From Paenibacillus sp. AN1007 (GTDB taxonomy: Bacteria > Bacillota > Bacilli > Paenibacillales > Paenibacillaceae): a stretch of 64,000 nucleotides of DNA. A program made the position numbers and the translations under genes. Below, in pieces: positions 41,732 through 50,975 of this stretch. The stretch spans positions 5,343,501 through 5,407,500 of the forward strand of contig NZ_CP159992.1 in assembly GCF_040702995.1 (NCBI RefSeq). The letters are read 5' to 3'. Every line of letters starts with the position of its first letter. Positions within the stretch are counted from its first letter, which is position 1. Below the pieces are notes generated by a model. That model was not told where the DNA came from. It ran no database searches and worked only from the letters and a program-made list of their open reading frames with translations.

Positions 41732-42839
41732 ACCGCGCAAAAACAGACTCAGCGGATTAGCCGACCAGCCTGTTCAGCTGCTGCTGAAGGAGATTGACGA
41801 GCATATCTCAGACAATGAGTTCCGAAGCAAACTGAAGGGATCACTGCATCAGCTCAGCGACCTGAAATTTGCACTCGATGAATCCTCGATTGTAGCGCTG
41901 ACGAATCGTCTAGGCAAAATCCAATACGTAAACGATAAATTCTGTGAGATCTCGCAGTATACTCGCGAAGAGCTGATTGGTCAGGACCACCGGATTATCA
42001 ACTCGGGGTATCACGGTAAAGCCTTTATGAAGACGCTATGGAACACGATTTCTGCTGGCAAGGTGTGGAATGGCGAGATTCGGAATCGCGCCAAAGACGG
42101 CAGTTATTACTGGGTGAACACCACGATCGTGCCTTTTCTGGACAATGACGGTGAGCCTTATCAGTATTTGGCCGTGCGCAGCGAGGTGACCAAACTCAAA
42201 CAAGTTGAAGGCGAGCTGCAGCAGATGATGTCACAAGTGATGAACATTCAGGAAGAGGAACGGCGCCGCATCTCCCGTGAACTCCATGACGGAATCGGAC
42301 AAAGCCTCTTCTCTCTCGTTATCCAGATGGACCGCCTGCTGGCAGATCAAGCAAATCCGGGTGTGGAAGCGTTACGGAAACAGGTCACCACTATTATGGA
42401 GGATGTACGGGGTTTGGCCTGGGAGCTTCGGCCGTCTGTCCTGGACGATCTCGGCGTAGTTCCTGCGATTCGTACCTATATCGAGAACTATACTCGTCAC
42501 TACGGCATCGAGGTTGTTCTGGAATGCAGCCTGCGCAAGCGGCTCGATATAAACAAGGAGATTGCCATCTATCGTATCATCCAGGAAGCTTTAACGAATG
42601 TCGCCAAATATGCTGACACTGCAGAGGCCCGTGTAACGGTTGAAGACAGTGAAGATCTCACGCTCGTTGTTATTGAAGATCAAGGCACCGGATTTAATGA
42701 GGACTCAGCGGGCCATGGTGTTGGGTTGTTCAGTATGGAGGAACGTGCACGCGGAGCAGGCGGGACGTTACGCATTACGTCTGAACCCGGTGAAGGCACA
42801 ACGGTAACCCTTTTACTTCCTAAAACAGAGCGTGCATAG
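41724..42839 (+). CDS. PAS-domain sensor histidine kinase (HisKA_3, NreB/DegS-like)
   Basis: 371 residues, cytosolic. PAS domain at ~60-165 (IVALTNRLGKIQYVNDKFCE, GHGKAFMKTLW-like region), then a HisKA_3 dimerisation helix with phospho-His in ISRELHDGIGQSL and a GHKL ATPase (IIQEALTNVAKYA, GHGVGLFSMEERARGAGG). The TTG start overlaps the regulator stop by 8 bases. Unlike NreB, the PAS domain shows only one Cys, so the NreB-type 4Fe-4S oxygen sensor is missing; another ligand or the GAF partner must provide the signal. Confidence 0.88.
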   Translation: MSKPRKNRLSGLADQPVQLLLKEIDEHISDNEFRSKLKGSLHQLSDLKFALDESSIVALTNRLGKIQYVNDKFCEISQYTREELIGQDHRIINSGYHGKAFMKTLWNTISAGKVWNGEIRNRAKDGSYYWVNTTIVPFLDNDGEPYQYLAVRSEVTKLKQVEGELQQMMSQVMNIQEEERRRISRELHDGIGQSLFSLVIQMDRLLADQANPGVEALRKQVTTIMEDVRGLAWELRPSVLDDLGVVPAIRTYIENYTRHYGIEVVLECSLRKRLDINKEIAIYRIIQEALTNVAKYADTAEARVTVEDSEDLTLVVIEDQGTGFNEDSAGHGVGLFSMEERARGAGGTLRITSEPGEGTTVTLLLPKTERA

Positions 42840-42917
42840 GGCTTACAAAACTTGGGCTTCTTTATGCAAATCTGCAGCTGTAAGCGCAAGCGTTACGGGC
42901 TCAGCTTATAGACATAA

Positions 42918-42950
42918 GGCGATGGGTTGACCATCGCCTCTGTTTCTTTA
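42918..42950 (+). terminator. Terminator of the regulator-kinase operon
   Basis: GGCGATGG, loop GTTGA, CCATCGCC: perfect 8-bp stem followed by TCTGTTTCTTT. Confidence 0.8.
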
Positions 42951-42964
42951 CATCTTCTTTACAT

Positions 42965-43693
42965 CTATAAAGGATGCATCTCGTTTGACTCTTCTAACGT
43001 GAATCCAGGGAAAACACGCTGCACACGTACTGGAACAGTCTTCACAACTTCCCGTTTAGTAACTACATACTCCATCTTTCCTCCAGTTGAAATGGTTTTT
43101 CCATCATCAACCGCTGGAGTAAATAGAACAGTTAGATCCCAATATTCTACTCTCAATTCATCTCCTCCTGCCTGAATGCCTACTCTAACTAAATACTCAG
43201 GCCTCTGACCATTTATATTTTTTTTAATTGTCTTCATATCCAAAATCTTGGTGGATAACATCGTTGGCCCCATAGAGAAGTGCTCTTGCTTCAATCGATC
43301 TACATCCATATTGAACGTCGATTTCTTTAAAAGATCTTCAATCCCCGTATCCATCCCAGCCAAGAAAACTTGGATTGTATTATTTATACGGGCTAACTCA
43401 AAAGGCCCGATGTCTTTCATGTTTTCATCCCACACATTTTCGTAAGGGATACCTGTGGTATGAATTGAAACCGTTTGGGTTTTATCGTTCCACGAGACCG
43501 ATGCACCCAGCGCTTTCGACACAAAACTAATTGGAACCATGACACGGTTATTAACCATTTTTGGAGCTGCATCCGTTTGCAACTGGGTTCCGTTCACATT
43601 CAATTTGATCATTCCGGCTGCATATGCTGAACCCAGCACACCTGACATTACCGCAACCGTAGTTAAGACGGATAATAAAATCTTTTTCCTCAT
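42965..43693 (-). CDS. Stalk-domain (copper amine oxidase N-terminal-like) secreted protein
   Basis: 242 residues. Sec signal MRKKILLSVLTTVAVMSGVLGSAYA, then a stalk domain (VNGTQLQTDAAPKMVNNRVM, VPISFVSKALGASVSWNDKT) common in Paenibacillus envelope proteins. The C-terminal ~140 residues (ELARINNTIQVFLAGMDTGI, EYWDLTVLFTPAVDD) are of unknown fold. AGGAGGG lies 8 bases before the ATG at 43693. Confidence 0.87.
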   Translation of the reverse strand: MRKKILLSVLTTVAVMSGVLGSAYAAGMIKLNVNGTQLQTDAAPKMVNNRVMVPISFVSKALGASVSWNDKTQTVSIHTTGIPYENVWDENMKDIGPFELARINNTIQVFLAGMDTGIEDLLKKSTFNMDVDRLKQEHFSMGPTMLSTKILDMKTIKKNINGQRPEYLVRVGIQAGGDELRVEYWDLTVLFTPAVDDGKTISTGGKMEYVVTKREVVKTVPVRVQRVFPGFTLEESNEMHPL

Positions 43694-43862
43694 ATGATTT
43701 TCCCTCCTCCTATTCAACAATAAAAACACGTAACATTTAGAAAAGTTACACCGTTATTTTTATTTTTGTGTGGCGATTAATTACAGACTTCGCTTCCCGC
43801 ATATATATGTGACAAAATGAAGGGAATCTATCGACTATTTTTAACATATTTAATAAAATCAG

Positions 43863-43891
43863 TTGACTACAGTTACGTTTCGTCATTAAAC
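43863..43891 (+). promoter_or_regulatory. Promoter of the ywrC-like/chromate operon
   Basis: TTGACT, 17 bases, TTAAAC upstream of the Lrp-family regulator gene. Confidence 0.5.
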
Positions 43892-43900
43892 TATGAATGC

Positions 43901-43915
43901 TGCAGTGATACTGCA
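43901..43915. promoter_or_regulatory. Perfect palindrome, candidate Lrp-type operator
   Basis: TGCAGT-GAT-ACTGCA is a 15-bp perfect dyad just downstream of the probable promoter and 30 bases before the regulator ATG, the place expected for autoregulation. Confidence 0.55.
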
Positions 43916-43944
43916 TACAGGAAAACGAAAAGGATGGTTCCAAC

Positions 43945-44439
43945 ATGTCACAGAGGCGTTCCTCCAAAGGCGGAGAAATTCCGCAAATGTATAACCTGGA
44001 CGAGATGGATCGCAAAATTATTGCCGCCCTCCATCAGAACAGCCGGATATCCTATACAGACCTCGGCACACAGATCGGATTATCACGCGTAGCCGTTCAA
44101 GCTCGCATTAATGCATTATCGGAAAAAGGAATTATCGAACGCTTTACCGTTGTCATTAATCCTGGCAAGGTTGGGCTGCAGGTCTCTGCCTTTTTTAATG
44201 TCGATGTGGAACCACGCTTCCTGGACGAAGTGGCGGAGAGGCTGGATGAAGAGCCAGCTGTGACCAGCCTCTACCACATGACAGGCCCAAGCACCCTGCA
44301 TATGCATGGTATTTTTGCAGATATGGAAGAGATGGAGCAGTTTTTGCTGGAGAAGCTCTACCAGATGCCCGGCATCGTCAAGGTGGAATCTCAGATGCTG
44401 TTGAAACGATATAAAAGCCGTATGGGCATGAGACTCTAG
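43945..44439 (+). CDS. ywrC: Lrp/AsnC-family transcriptional regulator (YwrC-like)
   Basis: 164 residues. HTH_AsnC at ~18-65 ([40 protein letters not shown]) and the RAM/AsnC ligand domain ([20 protein letters not shown]). It starts a three-gene run with two half-size chromate transporters 12 bases downstream, the same order as ywrC-ywrB-ywrA of B. subtilis, where it represses the transporter genes. AAAGGATGG precedes the ATG. Confidence 0.9.
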   Translation: MSQRRSSKGGEIPQMYNLDEMDRKIIAALHQNSRISYTDLGTQIGLSRVAVQARINALSEKGIIERFTVVINPGKVGLQVSAFFNVDVEPRFLDEVAERLDEEPAVTSLYHMTGPSTLHMHGIFADMEEMEQFLLEKLYQMPGIVKVESQMLLKRYKSRMGMRL

Positions 44440-44451
44440 GAGGATATCAGC

Positions 44452-45039
44452 ATGAGTTGGAAAGATTACAACGGTCTCGTGATCGGCATGGTACGAACCG
44501 GAATTCTCGGATACGGCGGCGGTCCCTCGGTTATTCCGCTCATCCGTTATGAGGCCGTCACTCGTTACAAATGGGTTAGCGATGATGAATTCGGCGAGAT
44601 TCTGGCCATTGCCAACGCCCTGCCGGGGCCTATTGCAACCAAGATGGCTGCTTATCTCGGGTATAAAACGAAAGGTGTACTGGGCGCTATTGTGTCCGTA
44701 CTCGCTCATATTTTGCCGACCAGCATAGCGATTATTGCTCTGCTCGGTTCAATGTACGCCCTGCGCGAATCCAAGATTGTCGCAGGGATGGTTGCTGCCG
44801 TACGGCCTGTCATTTTTGTAATGCTCGGCATGATGGCCTATGAATTTGCGATGAAAGCCTGGAAAGGGCTGGGTAAGTGGTTTGCCATATTATTCGGTTT
44901 GATTGCGTTTGCCGCACTGCAGCTGCTGAATATTCATCCCGGAATAGTCATTACGATTTTTCTTGCCTATGGCTTCTTCCATTTTGGTCTGGTGCAGCGT
45001 TTAAAATCCAAAGGCAGCTCCGACAAGGAGGTGTCCTAG
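44452..45039 (+). CDS. ywrB: Chromate transporter, N-terminal-type half (ChrA/Chr3N, YwrB-like)
   Basis: 195 residues, one CHR domain with the signature RTGILGYGGGPSVIPLIRYE and ANALPGPIATKMAAYLGYKT. Short-chain CHR proteins act as pairs in which the two halves have opposite membrane orientation. AGGAGGATATC precedes the ATG. Exports chromate or another oxyanion. Confidence 0.93.
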   Translation: MSWKDYNGLVIGMVRTGILGYGGGPSVIPLIRYEAVTRYKWVSDDEFGEILAIANALPGPIATKMAAYLGYKTKGVLGAIVSVLAHILPTSIAIIALLGSMYALRESKIVAGMVAAVRPVIFVMLGMMAYEFAMKAWKGLGKWFAILFGLIAFAALQLLNIHPGIVITIFLAYGFFHFGLVQRLKSKGSSDKEVS

Positions 45040-45040
45040 G

Positions 45041-45586
45041 ATGCTTCAGACATGGTGGGAATTATTTTGGGGATTTTTTGTGGCGAACATCCTCGGATAT
45101 GGCGGCGGTCCCGCCTCCATTCCATTAATGCAGGAAGAGATTGTGAATCACTACCACTGGATGACAACCGAACAGTTCGGTGACGTGCTGGCCATCGGTA
45201 ATGCGCTCCCGGGCCCGATTGCCACGAAAATCGCTGCCTTTGTCGGATATCATGTCGCAGGCTGGTTTGGTGCTGTAATCGCCAGCTTTGCAACGATTGT
45301 ACCGTCAGCGGCCGCACTTATCTTGTTAATTCGTTTGTTAAACAAACACCGGACTTCACCTAAAGTCAGAGGCATGACCCTGCTAGTACAGCCGGTTATT
45401 GCAGTGCTCATGATTCTGCTCACATGGGAATTCGGCCAAGTATCTACGGACTCCATCGGGATCTGGCAGACGCTGATTATCGCAGGAATCTCGCTCTGGG
45501 TCATGACGAAGACGAAGCTGCATCCGGCTATTCTGATCATTATCGCTTTTGCTTACGGGGCATTGGTGCTGTCGCATACGATGTGA
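45041..45586 (+). CDS. ywrA: Chromate transporter, second half (ChrA/Chr3C, YwrA-like)
   Basis: 181 residues, second CHR domain (ANILGYGGGPASIPLMQEEI, GNALPGPIATKIAAFVGYHV). Starts one base after the stop of the first half; AAGGAGGTG lies in the end of that gene, so the pair is translationally coupled and should form a heterodimer. Confidence 0.93.
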   Translation: MLQTWWELFWGFFVANILGYGGGPASIPLMQEEIVNHYHWMTTEQFGDVLAIGNALPGPIATKIAAFVGYHVAGWFGAVIASFATIVPSAAALILLIRLLNKHRTSPKVRGMTLLVQPVIAVLMILLTWEFGQVSTDSIGIWQTLIIAGISLWVMTKTKLHPAILIIIAFAYGALVLSHTM

Positions 45587-45624
45587 TAATACTTTTCTCT
45601 TATCCCGTAATGGTCAAATACATC

Positions 45625-45658
45625 AAAAAGGATCTGAACAATGGTTCAGATCCTTTTT
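45625..45658. terminator. Strong bidirectional terminator
   Basis: AAAAAGGATCTGAAC, loop AATG, GTTCAGATCCTTTTT: 15-bp perfect stem between the chromate operon (+) and the convergent Ig-like protein gene (-). Confidence 0.93.
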
Positions 45659-45798
45659 GCATCATGCTGTTAAACTAATCATCAGCATGAACCCTGCTGC
45701 CAATCTACCAGCCGTGAGCATAAGCCCATAAGCCATCCAGCTGTCGGCCTTTTCAACCATGTCATACGTGACTGTACATCTCGTCCACCATGAACTTA

Positions 45799-48171
45799 TT
45801 ACTTGGCTTCAACCACTACGGTGATCTTCGTTTTTACTCCTGCATAGGAGACCGTAATCGTTGCTTTACCTTTACCAGTTGCTTGAATCACACCATCTTT
45901 TACAGTAGCTGTTGCGATCCGAGAGGATGTCCAGAGAGCGGGCTTGGATACATCGGCCTCGCTTCCATCCATATATGTTGCGGTAGCTTTAACCGCTGCC
46001 TTGTCTCCCGTTTTCATGGTCAATGTAACTTTGTCTGTCTGCAAATACTTCAGGGTATCTACATCCAGTGCAATCGTAACGCTTTTACTGCCATACTTTG
46101 CTGTGATTTTGGCTTTTCCTGAGTTCAAAGCTTTCACTTTGCCTTTATTCACTTGAGCCACTTTGTAACTGCTTGTTTTCCATTCTGCTTTGTCCGTAAT
46201 ATCCCGTTCGCTGCCATCACTCAAAGTCGCCGTTACTTTCAGATCAAAGGAATCACCCGATTTCAGGGAAATGGCCGGCTCGGATGCTTCGATCCGGGAG
46301 ATGACATCGACTTCAACCTGAATCGTAATTTTTTGGGAACCATATTCGGCTGTGATATTCGCTTTACCACTGCTGTTTCCTGTAATTACGCCTTTTTTCA
46401 CATCCGCTACGCGGGCATTACTGGATTTCCAGGTGGCATCTGCTGTAACGTCTTTCGTGTTACCATCACTATCCGTACCTGTAAGGATAACGGTTTGGGT
46501 TTCTTTGGCCGAAAGCACGACAAAGTTGACATCCGCCTCAAGACCGCTCGCCATACCAACCTCAACCAAGAGAGTCAACGTTTTACCTTCAATTTTGGCC
46601 GTAATCGTTGCTTTTCCTGTCGCTACCCCTGTAATAACCCCTTTGCTGTCTACCTCAGCGATTTTCTCACTGCTGCTGCTCCAGTCTGCATTTTCAGAAA
46701 CGTCCTTAGAAGTTTCGCCATACATTGCAAGCACTTTGGCAGTAGTCGTTCCGCCTACAGCGACGGCTGCTTTCTTCTTGTCCATCTCATATTTATCAGC
46801 AACATCTACGCTTACTGTGAATTTCACTGTTTTGCCGCCGTATGCTGCGGTAATGGTAGCTGTACCTGATTTATAAGCGATCAATTCACCGCCGCTGGAT
46901 ACAAATACAACATCTGCGTTGCTGGAAGCCCACGTCGCTTTGGACGTCACATCTTCTGTGCTCGCATCAATGTATTCTGCATTTACAGTCAATTTTTTCG
47001 TTCTGTTTTCCCCAGTAACACTCATGGCAAGCTTGTCGTTCACATCTTTGATATCCAGATATCTCGCTGTATCTACATCCACAGCAATTTCCACCATTTT
47101 GTCGTTATAGACGGCCTTGATTGTGGCTGATCCCGTGCTCACTGCTGTAATTTGACCTTTGAACACGGTTGCCACCTTCTCATTGCTGGACGTCCATACT
47201 GCCTGATCGGTTACGTTCACATCACTGCTGTTTGGATAGGAAGCCGTAACCACAACATTAGTCGTTTTAGTTCCGCTCAAGCGGAAGAAAACATTCTGTT
47301 TGTCTGCACTCAGCTTGCTGGTCAGATCCACATCCACGTCTACCGATACCGACTTGGTACCGTATTTCCCTGTGATTTTGGCAGACCCTCCGGAGTAACC
47401 TGTAATTTTACCCTTCAGCACATCTGCAACCTTCTCATTGCTGGATGTCCATTCCGCCAGATTGGTAACATCCTTCGTAGTCCCATCCGGATAAGTGGCC
47501 GTCAATACCACACTCTCACTTTTATTGAGAAGCAGGTTCACCTGCTTTTTGTCCACATCTACACGTTTGACCACTTCAACATTGACTTCTACCGTCACGC
47601 TCTGACTGCCCAGCTTCGCTGTAATCAATGCTGTTCCTGCGCTCTGACCGGTAACTTTCCCGTTTACTACAGTAGCAACCTTCTCATCACTGGTCGTCCA
47701 TGCTGCTGTGGTGGAGGCTGCTGCATTGGTGGTGTTGTCACTATAAGTGGCAGTCAGCTCAATGTCTTTGGTCTCCCCCATACGCAGATCAAGGCTCTGG
47801 ACATCTTTCGAAAGAGCTTTGACCTTCTTCGTTACTTTAACTTGAACGTCCTGAATCAGTCCCTTGTACGATGCCGTAAGGGTTGCTGTACCTTCTTCCT
47901 TCGCTGTAATCGAACCGTTATATGCAGTTGCTATCGAAGGATTATTGCTGCTCCAGGTTGTGCTGATTGTCACGTTAGCCGAGGTATTATCCGAATATAC
48001 CCCCGTCACAGTCACTGCTCCGGATTCGCCGACTTCGAGCGACATTTCATTTTTGGAAACTACAATTTTGGACAGTTCCTTCTCTGCCGCAGCGGCCAAG
48101 CCTACGTTGGAAATACTCAGCATCACTACCAGCATCATCACCATGTACTTGGTCAATCTTGGCTTTAACAT
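45799..48171 (-). CDS. Secreted protein of nine tandem bacterial Ig-like (BIG2) domains
   Basis: 790 residues. Sec signal (MVMMLVVMLSISNVGLAAAA) then nine repeats of ~84 residues, each with a start like DKKQVNLLLNKSESVVLTA, then TYPDGTTKDVT, W-SSN-KVA-V, G-ITG-S-G-A-ITA-YG and a closing V-V-V strand. BIG2 repeats are found in adhesins, S-layer proteins and enzyme linkers. There is no LPXTG or SLH domain, so surface attachment is unexplained; the protein ends 9 residues after the last repeat. GGAGGGAAA precedes the ATG. Confidence 0.9.
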   Translation of the reverse strand: MLKPRLTKYMVMMLVVMLSISNVGLAAAAEKELSKIVVSKNEMSLEVGESGAVTVTGVYSDNTSANVTISTTWSSNNPSIATAYNGSITAKEEGTATLTASYKGLIQDVQVKVTKKVKALSKDVQSLDLRMGETKDIELTATYSDNTTNAAASTTAAWTTSDEKVATVVNGKVTGQSAGTALITAKLGSQSVTVEVNVEVVKRVDVDKKQVNLLLNKSESVVLTATYPDGTTKDVTNLAEWTSSNEKVADVLKGKITGYSGGSAKITGKYGTKSVSVDVDVDLTSKLSADKQNVFFRLSGTKTTNVVVTASYPNSSDVNVTDQAVWTSSNEKVATVFKGQITAVSTGSATIKAVYNDKMVEIAVDVDTARYLDIKDVNDKLAMSVTGENRTKKLTVNAEYIDASTEDVTSKATWASSNADVVFVSSGGELIAYKSGTATITAAYGGKTVKFTVSVDVADKYEMDKKKAAVAVGGTTTAKVLAMYGETSKDVSENADWSSSSEKIAEVDSKGVITGVATGKATITAKIEGKTLTLLVEVGMASGLEADVNFVVLSAKETQTVILTGTDSDGNTKDVTADATWKSSNARVADVKKGVITGNSSGKANITAEYGSQKITIQVEVDVISRIEASEPAISLKSGDSFDLKVTATLSDGSERDITDKAEWKTSSYKVAQVNKGKVKALNSGKAKITAKYGSKSVTIALDVDTLKYLQTDKVTLTMKTGDKAAVKATATYMDGSEADVSKPALWTSSRIATATVKDGVIQATGKGKATITVSYAGVKTKITVVVEAK

Positions 48172-48419
48172 TATTTCCCTCCGATTATTATCATTTTATG
48201 CCTACTACTTAATGTCGGCAGAGACTTTCCAGATGTTTAGTCTTTCAGGAAATTTTCAGGTAATTATATGGAAAATCATTCCGCATCGTCATCTAACGGA
48301 GCTTATATGTGGGTGGAAACCTGTGCAGGCATCAGGTTCATTCATAACACAGCCTGCGGTGCATAATCTGAATAGAAGCGGGGTGCGAATCCCATTTTTC
48401 AGAATTGGGGGAAATTCGA

Positions 48420-49025
48420 GTGGATCAGCCATTTGATTATATTGAATACTGGGAACAGACCTATCGTTCAGGGGAGACTTCGGGCAGAGGTTCGTATGGC
48501 GTATTGGCTGAGTTCAAAGCGGAGATTGTTAATGGACTAATACAGCGAGAGAATATTCATCGGATCATTGAATTTGGCTGCGGGGATGGCAACCAGCTGA
48601 AATATATGAGTTATGACCAATATCTTGGCATGGATGTAGCGGCCTCCTCTATTAAACACTGCGCGTCGCTGTATGCTGATGATCCTTCCAAAAGCTTCAT
48701 GCTGTATACACCTGGTCTATGGATTAATCGCGGATTTCTCCAAGCCGACCTGACGGTGTGCCTGGATGTGCTGTATCACATTACGGATGAGACAGACTTC
48801 CGCGCTACCCTCAGCGACGTTCTCCACGCTTCAACCAAGTGGGTTGTTATCTACACAAGGCTGAGAGAGGAAGGCAGCTCCGGCGTGCAGACGATACAGG
48901 ATCGGAACCTGTTTCATTACCTGTTTGATTATCCCGAGTTCAAGGTACACGAGATTATTCGTCAGCGATATCCGGAGCAATCCTCCGCCGATTTCGTGAT
49001 CCTGAAACGTTCGCCTGCAAAATGA
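48420..49025 (+). CDS. SAM-dependent methyltransferase (class I)
   Basis: 201 residues. Starts FDYIEYWEQTYRSGETSGRGSYG, then motif I IIEFGCGDGNQLKYM, LGMDVAASSIKHC, and motif LTVCLDVLYHITDET. This pattern is shared by small methyltransferases in sugar/surface loci. GTG at 48420 follows GGGGGAA by 7 bases. Substrate unknown; monocistronic, convergent with the NUDIX gene. Confidence 0.87.
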   Translation: MDQPFDYIEYWEQTYRSGETSGRGSYGVLAEFKAEIVNGLIQRENIHRIIEFGCGDGNQLKYMSYDQYLGMDVAASSIKHCASLYADDPSKSFMLYTPGLWINRGFLQADLTVCLDVLYHITDETDFRATLSDVLHASTKWVVIYTRLREEGSSGVQTIQDRNLFHYLFDYPEFKVHEIIRQRYPEQSSADFVILKRSPAK

Positions 49026-49134
49026 ACTGTCTGCGAACGATTAGCGAATTGCTAAACATACTGCTGCGGAACACACGGATAAACACAGAACATACAGGAA
49101 TACAGGAAAGACAGCGAAGACAACAAAATAGAAC

Positions 49135-49151
49135 CGCCCTGTAAGGGCGGC
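49135..49151. terminator. Bidirectional terminator
   Basis: CCGCCCT-GTA-AGGGCGG, 7-bp stem, between convergent methyltransferase and NUDIX genes, with CCTCTTAT to the right and a T-rich stretch on the minus strand. Confidence 0.65.
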
Positions 49152-49262
49152 CTCTTATCATTCCCGTTCGATATGCAGGACTCTCCCCAGCAGCATAACC
49201 GCTCTTGGCATAAAATAGGATACTGCGTGCAGGGAGCCAGCTGCACACGATGCCGCGGAGAT

Positions 49263-49751
49263 CTAGATATGCCTATGGAGTTTGACATCCAGCTCTGTCG
49301 ATGCTGCCGTGACGTACTCCAGATAATTGACAGAGCCATTAAAGTTCAAATAAGCTTCATAACGCTTCCGAATCCCGGGTAGAGTGATCCAATCCAGCAC
49401 TTGATCCTTAGGCACCCACCTGCACTCGCTCGTTTCTTCAGAAACCGTTAATTCTCCTCCTGCAGCTCTGCATACGAAGTCAAACATGACTTTTGTAGGG
49501 ACATCCGTCTCACCGTCGTACCACTTATGAATGGCTGTATTCGATACAATACTGATTAAATGACTCACCGTCACGATGATGCCGCTCTCCTCCTGGATTT
49601 CACGGATCACACCATCAATCAGGTTCTCCCCAACTTCTGTAATCCCGCCCGGGTACACCCATCCATCATCATGAGCTTTAACTAAGAGAATATTCCCCTT
49701 CCCATCTTCTACAATGCCGCCTGCAGATACGATATGTGTTGGAAAAGACAT
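49263..49751 (-). CDS. NUDIX hydrolase
   Basis: 162 residues. Complete Nudix box G-ITEVG-E-NLIDGVI-REIQEESGI at ~35-58, giving metal-dependent hydrolysis of nucleoside diphosphate-linked compounds. Preceded by SFPTHIVSAGGIVEDGKGNI. AGGAGGTG gives 5-7 base spacing to the ATG. It follows the GH88 gene by 30 bases and may be co-transcribed, though its role there is unclear. Confidence 0.92.
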   Translation of the reverse strand: MSFPTHIVSAGGIVEDGKGNILLVKAHDDGWVYPGGITEVGENLIDGVIREIQEESGIIVTVSHLISIVSNTAIHKWYDGETDVPTKVMFDFVCRAAGGELTVSEETSECRWVPKDQVLDWITLPGIRKRYEAYLNFNGSVNYLEYVTAASTELDVKLHRHI

Positions 49752-49780
49752 GCCGGCACCTCCTGATAAAATCGTCTCTG

Positions 49781-50917
49781 TTAAAATAAACCTTCACTTC
49801 CGCGCAGCTTCGCCAGCGCCTCCATATAGAAGTAATCGCCGTATATAATCGGCACATTAATTCCCCGCCCTTCGGGGTAGTGCACCGTTCCCTTCATGAT
49901 CAGCCCTTCCTCCGCTGCCGATTTACCGGCGCTGAAGTGCTCATACAAGCCGCGGACGATACGCTCTCCCGCGGCAGCATAGATTTGCCCGCGCGGCGAC
50001 AGCTTCGCGAGCTCTAACAGGCCGCTCGCAGCAATTGCTGCAGCGGACGAGTCCCACGCCGCCCGGTGCTCCGTAGGCGCGCGGAAATCCCACACCGGCA
50101 CGATGTCTTCGCCAAGCATGGCGAGGAAGAAATCGGCCGCCCGCTCCGCTGTCTCCAGATATCGGGCTTCGCCCGTATACCGGAAAGACAGCGCAAACCC
50201 GTGCAGCGCCCAGGCGGTACCCCGCGCCCAGGCGGACCCGGGAGCATGGCCTTGGCCCCCATGCTCCCGCAGCTTCTGCCCCGTGTATGGATCAAATTCC
50301 ACCACGTGGCAGATGGACCCGTCTGCGCGGACGAACTCGCGCGCCACGGTGTCCGCATGCGCTTCCGCCAGCCAACGGAAGCGGGGATCGCCGCTCTGCT
50401 CGGATGCCCAGTAGAGCAGCGGCAGGTTCATCATGCTGTCAATGATGGCGACGCCGCGCGTATCCATCGTTGACGAGCTGAAGTTCCATGCGCGGATGAA
50501 CTCACCGCGCACGTGAAAGCGGGCAGCGAGCAGGTTCGCGGCAAGCATGCCGCGGCGGCGCCCTTCCTCGCTGCCCATCTGGCGATAGCTGGCTATGCCG
50601 CTAAGCAGCCAGATGAAGCCCAGATCGTGATCCACCGAATCCGGATCACGCAGGCAGTCTTCGAGCTGCCGCTCACAGCTGTCAGCGATGCGACGCAGCT
50701 CCGCTGCCGCTTCGCTCTCTGGGGCATCTCTGTGCACCAGCCATAACAGGCCGGGCCAAAAACCGGCCGTCCACCATTCGGGATCATTGCTGTCGTACAT
50801 CCCCTGCACCGAAGTATGAGGAAAGGTATCCTTGATTCGTTTCGCATTCTGAATCGTCCTGCTCGCCCCTTGCTGCCATGCTTTTTCCACCCATGATGCC
50901 GATACGGATGTATTCAT
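49781..50917 (-). CDS. Glycoside hydrolase family 88 (unsaturated glucuronyl hydrolase)
   Basis: 378 residues with the (alpha/alpha)6 family pattern MYDSNDPEWWTAGFWPGLLW and DSVDHDLGFIWLLSGIASY; Asp residues of HDLGF and of SMMNLPLLYWASE regions are the catalytic candidates. The family removes 4,5-unsaturated uronic acids from oligosaccharides released by polysaccharide lyases, in the cytoplasm. No signal peptide. GGGAGGGACAGG precedes the ATG. It is third or fourth in a polysaccharide operon with a heparinase II/III-like lyase. Confidence 0.92.
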   Translation of the reverse strand: MNTSVSASWVEKAWQQGASRTIQNAKRIKDTFPHTSVQGMYDSNDPEWWTAGFWPGLLWLVHRDAPESEAAAELRRIADSCERQLEDCLRDPDSVDHDLGFIWLLSGIASYRQMGSEEGRRRGMLAANLLAARFHVRGEFIRAWNFSSSTMDTRGVAIIDSMMNLPLLYWASEQSGDPRFRWLAEAHADTVAREFVRADGSICHVVEFDPYTGQKLREHGGQGHAPGSAWARGTAWALHGFALSFRYTGEARYLETAERAADFFLAMLGEDIVPVWDFRAPTEHRAAWDSSAAAIAASGLLELAKLSPRGQIYAAAGERIVRGLYEHFSAGKSAAEEGLIMKGTVHYPEGRGINVPIIYGDYFYMEALAKLRGSEGLF

Positions 50918-50975
50918 TTCCTGTCCCTCCCGCTTCTGAGTGATGTAATCCTTCTTTGCTGGGTCTTTTTTCTTC

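Noticed and set aside
47152-48168. Long plus-strand open frame (~338 codons) opposite the Ig-like protein gene
   Set aside because: It mirrors the repeat structure of the minus-strand gene, has no ribosome site, and its product is rich in His/Arg/Phe without any fold. The minus-strand protein has clear domains and a signal peptide.
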